From: Bog-756 sp963831535 | Lineage (GTDB): Bacteria; Actinomycetota; Acidimicrobiia; Acidimicrobiales; RAAP-2 | DNA: 64,000 nt | Reading direction: 5' to 3' | Assembly: GCA_963831535.1 (NCBI GenBank) | Contig: CAWHQP010000001.1 | Coordinates: forward strand, 124,001 to 188,000 | Shown: piece after piece, positions 51,695 through 61,437 of the stretch | Numbering within the stretch: the stretch's first letter is position 1 | How the letters are laid out: each line of letters opens with the position of its first letter | Made by a program: the position numbers and the translations under genes | The notes under the pieces: generated by a model | Seen by the model: the letters and a program-made list of their open reading frames with translations, nothing else | Told to the model about the DNA's origin: nothing | Databases searched by the model: none

Positions 51695-52558
51695 CTATCG
51701 TTCGAGGGGGAGGGCGTCACCTTCGGCCGCCCCCCGCTCCGCCTTGTCGGGCAGGCCGCGAACCAGGGCGATGAGCAAGACGGCGATCAGTGCCCCGACG
51801 ACGGGCCCGACGATGTAGATCCACCAGCCGGTGAAGTTCAGGCTCACGATATCTGGTCCCAGGGTGCGGGCCGGATTCATGGAGGCCCCGCTGATGGGGC
51901 TGGCGAACAGACCCAGCAGTGCCACGGTGGAGCCGACAGCGAGGGCGGCGTTGTGCCCGATGCTCCGGTAACCAGTGGCCGTGTGGAGGATCACGGTGAC
52001 CAGGATGGCGGTGAGCACGATCTCCATCACCAGGGATCGCCACTCACCCCCCGGCTTGGCGATCGGGTAGTTGCCCCCGGCGTCGACGTGTCCGTACATG
52101 GCCTGTAGGAAGAGCGCGGCCGCTACCGCTCCGGCGAACTGGACGATCAGGTAGGGCAGCACCCAGGCCACCTTGAATACACCCCGCCCGGTGAAGGCCA
52201 GGGTGACGGCGGGATTGATATGGAGCCCGGACAGCGGTCCGAGGGCGTAGATCATGGCCATCACCACCGCACCGGGCGCGATCACCGCCGCCGTGCGGCT
52301 GATGGGTCCGCCGCCGGCGTAATGGTTGATCACGCCGGAACCGGCGGCCACGGTCACCAGGATGAAGGTCCCCACGAACTCGATAATCAACCGGATCCAC
52401 AGAGGCCGGTGCCGGAGCGTGTCCTCCTCGAACTTGATCAGATAGCGGCTGCCAATCAGCTCGGCGCTCTGTTTGTCCAGCCCGCCGTCGGCTGTCACGG
52501 TGGCCGCGGCTGTTGCGGTGAGGGTCGGATCGGTCACGTCACGCCCCGCACGGGTCAC
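51695..52558 (-). CDS. MIP-family channel (aquaporin/glyceroporin-like)
   Basis: A 287-aa membrane channel with both NPA boxes: GLHINPAVTLAFTGRG and SGASMNPARTLGPD, six membrane helices and a cytoplasmic N-terminal extension of about 55 residues (LIGSRYLIKFEEDTLRHRPLW). Pore residues cannot be assigned well enough to choose between water and glycerol. GTG 52558 is the furthest start; GTG seven codons in is possible. Downstream of the DUF2252 gene on the same strand. Confidence 0.88.
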   Translation of the reverse strand: MTRAGRDVTDPTLTATAAATVTADGGLDKQSAELIGSRYLIKFEEDTLRHRPLWIRLIIEFVGTFILVTVAAGSGVINHYAGGGPISRTAAVIAPGAVVMAMIYALGPLSGLHINPAVTLAFTGRGVFKVAWVLPYLIVQFAGAVAAALFLQAMYGHVDAGGNYPIAKPGGEWRSLVMEIVLTAILVTVILHTATGYRSIGHNAALAVGSTVALLGLFASPISGASMNPARTLGPDIVSLNFTGWWIYIVGPVVGALIAVLLIALVRGLPDKAERGAAEGDALPLER

Positions 52559-52579
52559 CGCATCGACAAGGCCTCCGGG

Positions 52580-54070
52580 TCACAGCCCGCTCTCGACTTT
52601 GATGCGACCCTCGGAGGCCGCCTTGGTCAGGGCGTCGTAGTCCCGTTCGTTCTGGTCGGCGTAGCTCTCGGCGAACGCGGCGATGGCGTTGTCGAAGGAC
52701 TTGCCCGACCCCAGGTAGGCGGCGATGGCGATCCGGTCACCGGAGCGGGCGTGGGCCCGGGCCAGGGTCCACCCGCAGAGCCGGCCGTAGATGGTCATGC
52801 CCGCGGGGACCATCTGGTCGGTGTCGGCCGAACCCTTCCAGTCCCGCAGCTGACGGACGTAGAAGTCCCGCTTGACGCCGTCGAGACCGTCGACCCGCTC
52901 CCACCCGAGGAAGATGTCACTGGACGCCTGCATCAGGTGCTGGCCGGCGACCACCCGCTCCCCCTGGTTGACGTACTGGCTCTTCCCGACGAACTCCGCC
53001 AGCACCGAGTCCTGGGCCTCCTTGGCCTGCAGGAGCAGCGGGTCGGTGCCGTCGCTGCCCACCAGGAGGATGACCCAGGCCCGGGTGCCCACGCTGCCCA
53101 CGCCGACCACCTTGCGGGCGATGTTGACGAACCGGAACTGCGACAGGAGGTGCTGGCGGTCGCTCTGCAGCGTGGAGCGGTAGCTGCGAAACAGCTCGTG
53201 GAACGACTCGGTCAGAGCAGTTCCCTGTTCGTCGGGGTACAACTCCGCCATCGGCACCAGAAGTGGCGGGTCGCTTACGAACCGGGTCTCCCCGTCGACC
53301 ACCTCGGTCAGCTTCTCCAGGGCCTGCATGCTGTCCCGGGTCTTGGCCTTGGCCACCGCCTTGTCCGCCCGGGCCTTGACCTTGGACAGGCCCTTTCCGC
53401 CGCCTTTGGCCGCTCCCTTGGGGCTGGTCAGTCCCAACTCGTCGCCGATCTCCTCCAGCACCTTCTCGATGTCCATCCGGGAGTACCAGACGTCGAGATC
53501 CCGCATGGTGGCCAGCTTGGCCATCTCCGTGCGGTAGGCCCCCGCCGCCTCGAGGACCACGTCGGCCCGCTCCTTGTCCGTGAACCCCCGGTCACGACCG
53601 GCGATGGCCAGGCTGGCGGCCAGGCGCTTCACATCCCACTCCCAGGGTCCGGGCAGAGTCTCGTCGAAGTCGTTCAGATCGAAGACCAGGTTGCGCTCGG
53701 CCGAGGCAAACACACCGAAGTTGCTCAGGTGGGCGTCCCCGCAAGCCTGGACGGTGATGCCCGACCGCGGGGTGGTGGACAGGTCCGAGGCCATGATGAG
53801 GGCTGCACCCCGGTAGAAGGTGAACGGGGAGACCAGCATCCGTCCGTAGCGGATGGGGACCAGCTCCTGGACCCGGGTGACGGCCTGGGACTCGAGGAGG
53901 GCCACCGGGTCGGGGCGGTCGGTCGCCGGCTCCCAGTCCCCCTGGGCCGACCGGGGGACCTTGGCCCGGGCCGCCTTCCCGAGGGCCACCCGCTCCTCGG
54001 CCTCCAGATGGTCGGCCTCGGATCCGGTCACAACCTCGTCGACGTGTTCGCTGGGCCTTCGGGTCGTCAT
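52580..54070 (-). CDS. DUF2252 family protein
   Basis: A 496-aa cytoplasmic protein with all main DUF2252 blocks: PIRYGRMLVSPFTFYRGAA, CGDAHLSNFGVFASAERNLVFDLNDFDE (kinase-like HxxN and DxD pattern), WEWDVKRLAASL and DFYVRQLRDWKGS. The protein-kinase-like fold of the family is inferred; its substrate is unknown. ATG 54070 gives the family-typical length. Confidence 0.88.
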   Translation of the reverse strand: MTTRRPSEHVDEVVTGSEADHLEAEERVALGKAARAKVPRSAQGDWEPATDRPDPVALLESQAVTRVQELVPIRYGRMLVSPFTFYRGAALIMASDLSTTPRSGITVQACGDAHLSNFGVFASAERNLVFDLNDFDETLPGPWEWDVKRLAASLAIAGRDRGFTDKERADVVLEAAGAYRTEMAKLATMRDLDVWYSRMDIEKVLEEIGDELGLTSPKGAAKGGGKGLSKVKARADKAVAKAKTRDSMQALEKLTEVVDGETRFVSDPPLLVPMAELYPDEQGTALTESFHELFRSYRSTLQSDRQHLLSQFRFVNIARKVVGVGSVGTRAWVILLVGSDGTDPLLLQAKEAQDSVLAEFVGKSQYVNQGERVVAGQHLMQASSDIFLGWERVDGLDGVKRDFYVRQLRDWKGSADTDQMVPAGMTIYGRLCGWTLARAHARSGDRIAIAAYLGSGKSFDNAIAAFAESYADQNERDYDALTKAASEGRIKVESGL

Positions 54071-54150
54071 ACTCCCACTGTCGCGCCATCCGGGCGGGGC
54101 CACCATCACCCTGATCGGGCGATATCACCCGGGCGGTCGGGGAACGTCCC

Positions 54151-55084
54151 TCACGGGTCGGAAGCCACCCGGAATCCCGCATTGCCGGTCGAGCTGTCCG
54201 GCGAACTCCCGAACCGGGCCGAGACCCGGTAGCGACGGCAGTAGGAGGCATGGCACAGGTAGGAGCCGCCACGCTGCACCCGGGCCGAGCCGCGGGGAGG
54301 CCCGGTCGGGTCGGCGACCGGGGATGAGGCGTAAAAGCCCACGTCCAGCCAGTCGGCACACCACTCCCACACGTTGCCGCACATGTTGGACAGGCCGTAC
54401 CCGTTGGGCGCGAAGGCGTCGACCGGTGCCGTGCCGGCGAAACCGTCGGCTGCTGTGTTGCCGCCGGGGAACTCGCCCTGGAAGACGTTCATCCGATGGA
54501 TTCCGCCCGGCTCGAGCTCGTCCCCCCAGGGGAACGGCTGACCCACCAGTCCGCCGCGGGCGGCCACCTCCCATTCGGCCTCGGTGGGCAGCCTCGTCCC
54601 GGACCAGGCGCAGTAGGCCGAGGCGTCGTTCCACGACACGTGCACCACCGGATGGTCGAGACGATCGGCGATGTCGGACTGCGGGCCCTCGGGATGGCGC
54701 CAGTCCGCCCCTATCACCTGCCGCCACCACGGCGCCCCTTCGACCCCCCGGGTCAGGGGGAACTCATCGGGGAGGAGACCGCCGAAGACGAAGGACCACC
54801 CGAACCGCTCGGCGTCGGTCCGCCAGGCCGGTGGCGTCGACGAAGGTGGCGAACTCCCGGTTGGTGACGGCGTGGCGATCGATCCGGAAGGCGCCCAGCT
54901 CGACGGCGTGGACCGGTGCCTCACCGTCCCCCGGGTAGGACCACGCCGACTCGTCGCCCACCTGGTAGCGACCGGCCGGAACCGCCACCAGGGTGTCCGG
55001 ATGGGATCCGGTGGGCGGAACCCGATCCGGTCCGTGCCCAGCGTCCCGTCCCTCGCGTCCCGGGGCGCAGCAGGAGTCAGACAT
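54151..55084 (-). CDS. Formylglycine-generating enzyme (sulfatase-modifying factor), one frameshift
   Basis: A 310-aa FGE when one extra base near 54825-54835 is removed (FVDATGLATDAERFGWSFVF). The FGE fold blocks are PAGRYQVGDESAWSYPGDGEAPVHAV, FRIDRHAVTNREFA, HPVVHVSWNDASAYCAWSGTRLPTEAEWE, SNMCGNVWEWCADW and RGGSYLCHASYCRRYR with the catalytic Cys pair spaced C-x4-C, ending DSSTGNAGFR. It converts the Cys of sulfatases to formylglycine. The sulfatase gene lies 47 bases upstream on the same strand, and it has the Cys-type motif this enzyme needs. The N-terminus SDSCCAP is Cys-rich. Confidence 0.92.
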
Positions 55085-55131
55085 GGCGCTCAGGGTAGCG
55101 GTCGGTGCACCGGGACCGCGGAGCCCGGCCG

Positions 55132-57486
55132 TTACTGGATGGTGGTGGCCACCCGCATGAGATCCTCCGGGCTGATCAGGTGGTCGTGGTTGTCGTCCCC
55201 GATGGCCAGTTCGACCCAGCGGACGGTGCCGGTGAAGCGACTCGACTCCGTCCCGTAGTCCTCGCTGACCGGTGTGCCCGTGTCGCACCCCACGTCGCAG
55301 GTCTCGTCCCCCGAGTAGATCATGGGCACGGTGGCGTTGATCCGTCCCTCGCCGGACGGTTGGCCGTCGACGAACAGGGCGGCGGTCCCACCCTTGGCCA
55401 GGCCCCCGCCGTCATAAGCGAACTCCATCCGGACCTGGTGGGTCCCGGTCGGCACCGCTTCGGACCCCTCGGCGTAGAAGTGCATGAGCCCGGCCAGGTT
55501 GTGGCAGTACTTGAGGCGGCCCTCGTGGAGGTAGAGGCTCCAGCCGGCGAAGGCGCCGCCCTGGGCGATGATGACCCCGGTGCCACCACCTGGTGGCACC
55601 TCGATCTCGGCAGTGACCGAGTGGGATTTGTTCTTCATGTTGAGGACGGAGTTCTCGGTCAGTCTGGTCATGCCCCCGTAGAGGAGCTGTGTGGTGCCCT
55701 TGACCAGGACCGGGCGCCCGGCCAGGTCGGAGTTGAACCGCTCCACCCGTCGGTCGTCGAGGGGGAGCACGTTGTACTTCACCGCCTCGATCAGCCACAG
55801 GCGCTGCAGCTCGGCCAGCTTCTCCGGATGCTCGGCGGACAGATCGTGGGCCTGTGACCAATCGGTCGTGGTGTCGTACAGCTCCCAGACGTCGTCGTCC
55901 AGGGCCGGCAGCTCGGCCCCGAACAACCACGGCACGCTGTGGCGGGTCACCGCGGTCCATCCCTGGTGGTAGAGGCCGCGGTTGCAGGCCACCTCGAAGT
56001 ACTGGGTCTGGCGCCGGTCCGCGGCATCCGGGTCGTCGAAGGCGTAGGCCATGGACGTGCCGTGCAGCGGCATCTGCTGGATCCCGTGGACGAAGGTCGG
56101 CTCGGGGATCCCGGCCGCCTCCAGGATGGTGGAGCCCACATCGATGATGTGGGTGAACTGGCTCCGGATCTCGCCACGGGCGGCGAAGCCGTTGGGCCAG
56201 TGGACGATTGTGCCGTTCCGGGTCCCGCCGAAGTGCGAGGCCACCTGCTTGGTCCACTGGAACGGGGTGTTCATGGCGTGGGCCCATCCCACCGCGTAGT
56301 GGTTGTAGGAGGAGGGGGTGCCGAACTGGTCGATGCGCTCGGCCATGAACTCGGTGGTCTCGAAGTCGGCCGCGCCGTTGAGCGAGATGATCTCGTTGAA
56401 GGTGCCGTGCGGGGTGCCCTCGGCACTGGCGCCGTTGTCCCCGATGATCAGGTACACCAGCGTGTCGTCCAGGACGCCCAGCTGTTCGACGGCGTCGAGC
56501 AGCCGGCCGATGTGGTGATCGGTGTGCTCCATGAAGCCGGCGTAGATCTCCATCTGGCGGGCCAGCACTGGCTTGAGGTCGTCGGGGATGTCCTCCCAGG
56601 CCTCGATGTCCGAGGGTCGGGCGGAGAGCTCGGCGTCGGGGGGGACCACTCCGAGCTCCTTCTGCCGGGCCAGGATCTCCTCCCGCAGGGCGTCCCATCC
56701 GGCGTCGAACCGGCCCCGGTACTTGTCACTCCATTCGGCCGGTACGTGATGGGGGGCGTGGGTGGCCCCGGGGGCGAAGTAGCAGAAGAACGGCTTGTCG
56801 GGCATCATCGACCGCTGCTGGTGCACCCAGGCGATAGCCCGGTCGGTGATGTCCTCGGTCAGGTGGTAGCCCTCCTCGGGGGTCGTGGGGGGCTCCACCG
56901 GGGTGGTGCCCTGGTACAGGGCCGGGTACCACTGGTTGGTCTCCCCACCCACGAAGCCGTAGAAGTGCTCGAATCCGCTGCCGGTGGGCCAGTGTTCGAA
57001 CGGGCCCATGGGACTGGTCTGCCACACCGGCACCTCGTGGCACTTGCCGAACTGGGCGGTGCTGTACCCGTTGAGTCGCAGGATCTCGGCGATGGGGGCG
57101 GCGGTGTCGGGCCGGACCGAGCTGTAGCCCGGAGCGGCCGTGGCGATCTCGGTGATCCCCCCCATACCCACCGAGTGGTGGTTGCGGGCGGTGAGCAGCG
57201 CCGCCCTTGTCGGTGAACACAGGGCCGTGGTGTGGAACCGGTTGAACCGCAGGCCGTTGGCCGCCAGTCGGTCGGCTGCCGGCGTGGCGCAGGGGCCCCC
57301 GAAGGTGGTCGACGACCCGAATCCGGCGTCGTCGATCATGATCACCAGGACGTGGGGAGCGCCCTCGGGCGGTCGCACCGGCTCGATAGGGGGAAAGGTG
57401 GTGTCCGGATCCTTGGCGTCGTAGGTGGTCAGGCCCACGTGCTGGCGGTGCGGTATGGGGAGGTTGGCCCGGGAGGTCTCGGTCAC
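55132..57486 (-). CDS. Arylsulfatase, Cys-type
   Basis: A 784-aa cytoplasmic-looking sulfatase with no signal peptide. Metal-binding Asp52/Asp53 are in VIMIDDAGFGS; the modification site Cys90 is in ALCSPTRAALLTAR, the C-x-P-x-R motif converted to formylglycine. GKCHEVP carries the Lys and His of the active site, and YLIIGDNGASAEG the second metal Asp/Asn pair. A C-terminal beta domain (about 600-784) has a small-molecule-like jelly roll. GTG 57486 overlaps the stop of the 92-aa gene upstream. This group acts on aryl or alkyl sulfates; the true substrate is not deducible. The modifying enzyme follows directly. Confidence 0.94.
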   Translation of the reverse strand: MTETSRANLPIPHRQHVGLTTYDAKDPDTTFPPIEPVRPPEGAPHVLVIMIDDAGFGSSTTFGGPCATPAADRLAANGLRFNRFHTTALCSPTRAALLTARNHHSVGMGGITEIATAAPGYSSVRPDTAAPIAEILRLNGYSTAQFGKCHEVPVWQTSPMGPFEHWPTGSGFEHFYGFVGGETNQWYPALYQGTTPVEPPTTPEEGYHLTEDITDRAIAWVHQQRSMMPDKPFFCYFAPGATHAPHHVPAEWSDKYRGRFDAGWDALREEILARQKELGVVPPDAELSARPSDIEAWEDIPDDLKPVLARQMEIYAGFMEHTDHHIGRLLDAVEQLGVLDDTLVYLIIGDNGASAEGTPHGTFNEIISLNGAADFETTEFMAERIDQFGTPSSYNHYAVGWAHAMNTPFQWTKQVASHFGGTRNGTIVHWPNGFAARGEIRSQFTHIIDVGSTILEAAGIPEPTFVHGIQQMPLHGTSMAYAFDDPDAADRRQTQYFEVACNRGLYHQGWTAVTRHSVPWLFGAELPALDDDVWELYDTTTDWSQAHDLSAEHPEKLAELQRLWLIEAVKYNVLPLDDRRVERFNSDLAGRPVLVKGTTQLLYGGMTRLTENSVLNMKNKSHSVTAEIEVPPGGGTGVIIAQGGAFAGWSLYLHEGRLKYCHNLAGLMHFYAEGSEAVPTGTHQVRMEFAYDGGGLAKGGTAALFVDGQPSGEGRINATVPMIYSGDETCDVGCDTGTPVSEDYGTESSRFTGTVRWVELAIGDDNHDHLISPEDLMRVATTIQ

Positions 57487-57761
57487 GGCTGCTTCTTTCG
57501 TACGTCGGACACGGTGGACGGGGACACCCCGGTGCCCCCGGGATCGTGTGCGGAACCGGGCACCGGATTGACCGAGGCCAGTTCGATGTTGAGATCCCGC
57601 AGCAGCTCGAGCAGGCTGTGCAGGCGGGACTGGTCGGGCACCCACCCCACCAGGTGAGTCATCCCCTGCTCGCATCGGCTGACCTCGAAGCCGTCAAGGG
57701 CGGCCGTGAGGGCAGGGCTCAGCCGTCCCCTGACGACGATCTCGAAAGTCTCGGCGGCCAC
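57483..57761 (-). CDS. Small protein of unknown function upstream of the sulfatase (92 aa)
   Basis: The 92-aa product begins VAAETFEIVVRGRLSPAL and includes CEQGMTHLVGWVPDQSRLHSLLELLRDLNIEL (split), a pattern suggesting an alpha/beta dimerisation domain, then a polar tail. GTG 57761 has AGGAAAGG upstream; the stop overlaps the sulfatase start (GTGA), so the two are co-translated. The family is not recognised. It lies next to the divergent LuxR-type regulator, 207 bases away. Confidence 0.7.
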   Translation of the reverse strand: MAAETFEIVVRGRLSPALTAALDGFEVSRCEQGMTHLVGWVPDQSRLHSLLELLRDLNIELASVNPVPGSAHDPGGTGVSPSTVSDVRKKQP

Positions 57762-57968
57762 GGCGGCCCTTTCCTGGTACGGCGGTACCTGACGGTGTCT
57801 GTGCGGCGGCCCCACCCCGTCAGCACCATCATCCTCACCGACCGCCCGCCGGCTGTCGTCATCCCGACAGGGTGATCGGCGCCGTCGACCAGACGAACGT
57901 CCGTTGGCCCTCCCGGCGGCTCGGATGGCACACTGGATACCCACCCAGGGCGGAGTCCGAATCGAGCC

Positions 57969-60566
57969 ATGGCCACTGCGGCATCCATACCGACCCACGC
58001 GGTCGACCGTCCGTCACTCCGCCACCGAGTCGACGAAGCCCTGGCGCAGCCGTTGACCCTCGTCGTGGCCCCGGCCGGAGCGGGCAAGACGGTCCTGTTG
58101 GCCCAGTGGGCCGCCACCCGTCCCGACCTGACGGTGGTCTGGCTACCCCTCACCCCCGCCGACGACGATCCCGTCCGCTTCTCGCAGCGGTTGCTGAGCG
58201 GTCTGTCGGCCCTGCACCCCGAGGTCGCCGAGCTCGCCCCCCTGGTGGCCATGCACGGTGGCGGACTGGGTACCCCGATGTTGGAGGCCCTCGGTGCCCT
58301 CATGGCCGAGCTCCCCGAGACGGCCATCGTCCTCGACGACCTCCACCTGCTGTCCAACCACACCCTCATGGCCGATCTCGGGCGCCTGGTCGATCACCTG
58401 CCGACCAACGTGCATCTGATCCTGGCCACCAGGGTCGACCCGCCCATCGCCTGGAGCCGCCACCGGGTCCGTCAGGGGCTGACCGAGATCCGTCAGGCCG
58501 ACCTGGCCTTCGACAGCACCGACACGGCGCGCCTGTTGGAACGCATCACCGGGCGGTCGCTCGGGACCGACCAGGTCGATGCACTCGTCCAGCGGACCGA
58601 GGGGTGGGCCACCGGGTTGCAGCTGGCCGGGATGATGCTCCGGGTCCAGGACGACTCGGACGGATTCATCAGCCAGTTCAGCGGCAACGACCGGCTGATC
58701 GCCGACTACCTCAGTGAAGAGGTGCTGCAGGCCCAGTCGGAGCAGCGACGGTCCTCCCTCCTGCGCTGCTCGGTGGTGGACGAGATGTGCGCCGACCTGG
58801 CCACCCGGCTAACCGGGGTGAGCCGGGCCCAGCTGATGCTCGAGGAGCTGGAACGCGAATCGATGTTCCTCGTGCCCCTCGACGACCGTCGGGAGTGGTT
58901 CCGCTTCCACCATCTGTTCCGCGATCTCCTCCGTTTCCGCCTTCGGGCCGAGGATCCCGGGGCGGAGACCGAGTTGCTCGTGGCTGCGGCGGGCTGGCAT
59001 CTCGAGCGGGGCGAGGTCAAACCGGCCATCGAGTACCTGCTCCGGGCCCGGTGCTGGGAGGAGGCCCTTGACCTGATCATGGGCCGGGGTTCGGAGATCT
59101 TCGAGGGCGGAGAGATGGCCACGGTCATCCGGTGGATCACCGACGTGCCTGAGACGGTCAGGGCCGGGCGGCGGGACGTCAGTCTGCTACTTGGATTCCT
59201 GAAGGGGGCCGAGGGCCAGGCCGTGGGCAGTGAGGACATGCTGGCCCGCCTGCTGGCCGATCCCGGAGCCACACCGGGCGAGCGGGCGTGCGCCCAAACC
59301 CTGCTGGCCACCTTGGCCCAGTTCCGGTCCAACCCGGAGATCACCGTCGCCATGGCCCATACTGCGCTCGAACTGCTCGAGGAGCTGGAGGGCCGTCCCG
59401 TCCCGGTGGTGATGAACCTGGGCGATCGTCGCTCGCTCGAGACCCTGGCCCTCGGGTCGTGTGGCCGCGGCCACTTCCTGGCTGGGCGCATGGATGAGGC
59501 CCGGGATTGGATGCAACGGGCCCTGGAGTCGGCCGGCGCCGCCTACTCGGGCTGGAGGATCGGCATTCTCGGCTCCCTGGCCCTGGTCGAGGCGTGGTGC
59601 GGCCACCTGGACCGGGCCGAGGCCCTCGCCGACGAGGCCCTGGGGGTGGCCCGCGACGTGGGCATCCTGGTTCATCCGATCACGGCCGACGCCTTCCTGG
59701 CGGCCAGCCTGGCCACCCTCGAGCGCGGTCAACCGAGACGCGCCGCCCTGGCCCTCCGTGAGGGATGCCTGCGGGCCGAGGCCAACCGGCGGATCCCGTT
59801 GACGTGGGTCGGACGCCTGCTCTCGGCCGAACTGCAGGCCGCCGAGGGCTACCCCGACAAGGCCGCGGCCACGGTGGCCGCGGCCCGGACCGAGCTCAGC
59901 GCCCCGCCCCCACCGCTGGTCGAGAACGGACTGCGCGCCCTCCGGGCCCGACTGCTGCGCCTGGCCGGCACTCCCGAGGAGGCCCTGCGGCTGGTGCGCG
60001 ACGATCCGACGGGATCGCCCGAGATCCTGGTCGAATCGGTGGCCACGTCGCTCACCTTGGGCCGCCACGACCACGCCCGGAAGCTCCTGGACAGCGCGCC
60101 GTGGCCCGGCTCCGAACCGCTACCCACCGTCGAGCGGCTGGTACTGGCGGCGTGGCTGGCCTCAGCCGAGGGCGATCCCGAGGAGTCCCGCCGACAGCTC
60201 GGCCAGGCGATGGACGTGGCGTCGGTCCACGGGCTGGTCGAGGTCTTCGTCAAGGCGGGTCCGGAGGTGATCCACCTCGTGGGTGACGGCAACGCCCCGG
60301 TCACGCCCTTCCTCGGAGCCGTTATGGCCCGCGCCGGCGAGACCATCGCCCCGGCCCCCGGTGGCGACCTGGCCGATCCGCTCACCGACCGCGAGCTCGA
60401 GATCGTCTCTTACCTGCCCAGTCGGCTGACCAACACCGAGCTGGCCGGACAGTGCTACGTATCGGTCAACACCATCAAGACCCACATGGCCCACATCTAC
60501 CGGAAGCTGGAGGTGGCCAACCGCAACGAAGCCATCATCCGTGCCCGGGAGCTGGGACTCCTCTAG
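57969..60566 (+). CDS. MalT/LAL-type LuxR transcriptional regulator
   Basis: An 865-aa ATP-dependent regulator. Walker A APAGAGKT is at 34-41, Walker B IVLDDLHLL near 120-128, and a winged-helix/NTPase region follows (FRFHHLFRDLLRFRL). A helical TPR-like sensor spans about 330-780, and the C-terminal LuxR helix-turn-helix (LTDRELEIVSYLPSRLTNTELAGQCYVSVNTIKTH, split) covers about 795-860. It is divergent from the 92-aa gene, the sulfatase and FGE, with 207 bases between, so it probably controls them; the inducer would be sensed by the TPR region. ATG 57969 is chosen because the family N-terminus begins there. Confidence 0.9.
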   Translation: MATAASIPTHAVDRPSLRHRVDEALAQPLTLVVAPAGAGKTVLLAQWAATRPDLTVVWLPLTPADDDPVRFSQRLLSGLSALHPEVAELAPLVAMHGGGLGTPMLEALGALMAELPETAIVLDDLHLLSNHTLMADLGRLVDHLPTNVHLILATRVDPPIAWSRHRVRQGLTEIRQADLAFDSTDTARLLERITGRSLGTDQVDALVQRTEGWATGLQLAGMMLRVQDDSDGFISQFSGNDRLIADYLSEEVLQAQSEQRRSSLLRCSVVDEMCADLATRLTGVSRAQLMLEELERESMFLVPLDDRREWFRFHHLFRDLLRFRLRAEDPGAETELLVAAAGWHLERGEVKPAIEYLLRARCWEEALDLIMGRGSEIFEGGEMATVIRWITDVPETVRAGRRDVSLLLGFLKGAEGQAVGSEDMLARLLADPGATPGERACAQTLLATLAQFRSNPEITVAMAHTALELLEELEGRPVPVVMNLGDRRSLETLALGSCGRGHFLAGRMDEARDWMQRALESAGAAYSGWRIGILGSLALVEAWCGHLDRAEALADEALGVARDVGILVHPITADAFLAASLATLERGQPRRAALALREGCLRAEANRRIPLTWVGRLLSAELQAAEGYPDKAAATVAAARTELSAPPPPLVENGLRALRARLLRLAGTPEEALRLVRDDPTGSPEILVESVATSLTLGRHDHARKLLDSAPWPGSEPLPTVERLVLAAWLASAEGDPEESRRQLGQAMDVASVHGLVEVFVKAGPEVIHLVGDGNAPVTPFLGAVMARAGETIAPAPGGDLADPLTDRELEIVSYLPSRLTNTELAGQCYVSVNTIKTHMAHIYRKLEVANRNEAIIRARELGLL

Positions 60567-60759
60567 ACAGCCGTCTCCGGCCCCCTGTACGTCCCCCAAC
60601 AGGGCCAGGCACCGGCCCGGACGGGACATCGCCCCGTGGCCCGGGTCCCCCATCGGAGGCCGTCGTTGTCAAGTCATCCCGGAAGGATGATGACCTCGAC
60701 GAGCAGGGTGTGGTTGGATCACGGGGCAAACAACTGCATCCATCAAGGAGGACCAACCG

Positions 60760-61158
60760 ATGCTCGCCTACACCTACCCGCTGGCCGATCTGTTCGGCAC
60801 CATGCTGGGGCTCTTCGTCTTCTTCATCTGGTTCTGGCTCCTCATCGTGATCTTCGGGGACATCTTCCGCAGCCGAGATATGGGTGGCGGTGCCAAGGCC
60901 CTGTGGGTGATCTTCGTGATCGTCCTCCCCTTCCTCGGTATCTTCGTCTATCTCATCGCCCGGGGCGGCAAGATGCACGAGCGGGCCGAGCAGGCAGCCC
61001 AACAGCAGCAGAAGGCCTTCGACGACTATGTCAAGCAGGCCGCCGGTACCTCGGGCGACAACAGCGCCGACCAACTGGCCAAGCTGGCTGATCTGAAGGC
61101 TCAGGGCGTGCTCACCGACGCCGAGTTCGAGGCCCAGAAGGCCAAGATCCTCTCATAG
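60760..61158 (+). CDS. PLDc_N/SHOCT-domain membrane protein
   Basis: A 132-aa protein with two membrane segments (about 8-33 and 47-67) forming a PLDc_N-like hairpin, then a charged helix (RAEQAAQQQQKAFDDYVKQA) and a SHOCT end (LADLKAQGVLTDAEFEAQKAKILS). A strong ribosome-binding site AAGGAGGACC precedes the ATG. The SHOCT tail is nearly identical to that at 50848. Role unknown. The interval 60567-60759 shows only short inverted repeats. Confidence 0.85.
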   Translation: MLAYTYPLADLFGTMLGLFVFFIWFWLLIVIFGDIFRSRDMGGGAKALWVIFVIVLPFLGIFVYLIARGGKMHERAEQAAQQQQKAFDDYVKQAAGTSGDNSADQLAKLADLKAQGVLTDAEFEAQKAKILS

Positions 61159-61170
61159 CGGGACTACAGA

Positions 61171-61209
61171 CGTCGGCCGGTGGGGGTCCTAGGGCCTCCA
61201 CCGGCGACG
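61171..61209 (+). terminator. Hairpin terminator after the PLDc_N/SHOCT gene
   Basis: GCCGGTGG (61176-61183) pairs with CCACCGGC (61198-61205), extended by CGTC/GACG outside and CCTAGG in the loop. It begins 13 bases after the stop at 61158. No T-run follows. Confidence 0.55.
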
Positions 61210-61289
61210 CTCCTCTTCCGTAAGCACGGTTCTGTCCACGCTGATCCGCTGAGTTCTGTCCGTACCGACCCGACGACCTGAAGGATTCC

Positions 61290-61376
61290 ATGTACTACGT
61301 AGGTGGCATCGTGTTCGCCCTGGTGGCCATCTTGGTGGTGGTGGTCTTCGTCGAAGAAATTCCGCCAGAGCAATGA
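61290..61376 (+). CDS. 28-residue single-pass membrane microprotein
   Basis: MYYVGGIVFALVAILVVVVF followed by VEEIPPEQ: one transmembrane helix and a short acidic tail. GAAGGA lies seven bases before the ATG. Too short for routine calling; accepted because of the ribosome-binding site and the clean helix-tail arrangement. It precedes the GAP-family gene by 61 bases on the same strand. Function unknown. Confidence 0.5.
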   Translation: MYYVGGIVFALVAILVVVVFVEEIPPEQ

Positions 61377-61437
61377 CTGATCCGAGGGCAACTGATCGCC
61401 GCGCCTTCCTGCGGCGCCGGACTCCCGGGGCGATGCG

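Noticed and set aside
52220..54232. 670-codon plus-strand open frame opposite the MIP and DUF2252 genes
   Set aside because: Same reasons: shadow composition, and the minus strand encodes recognisable proteins throughout.
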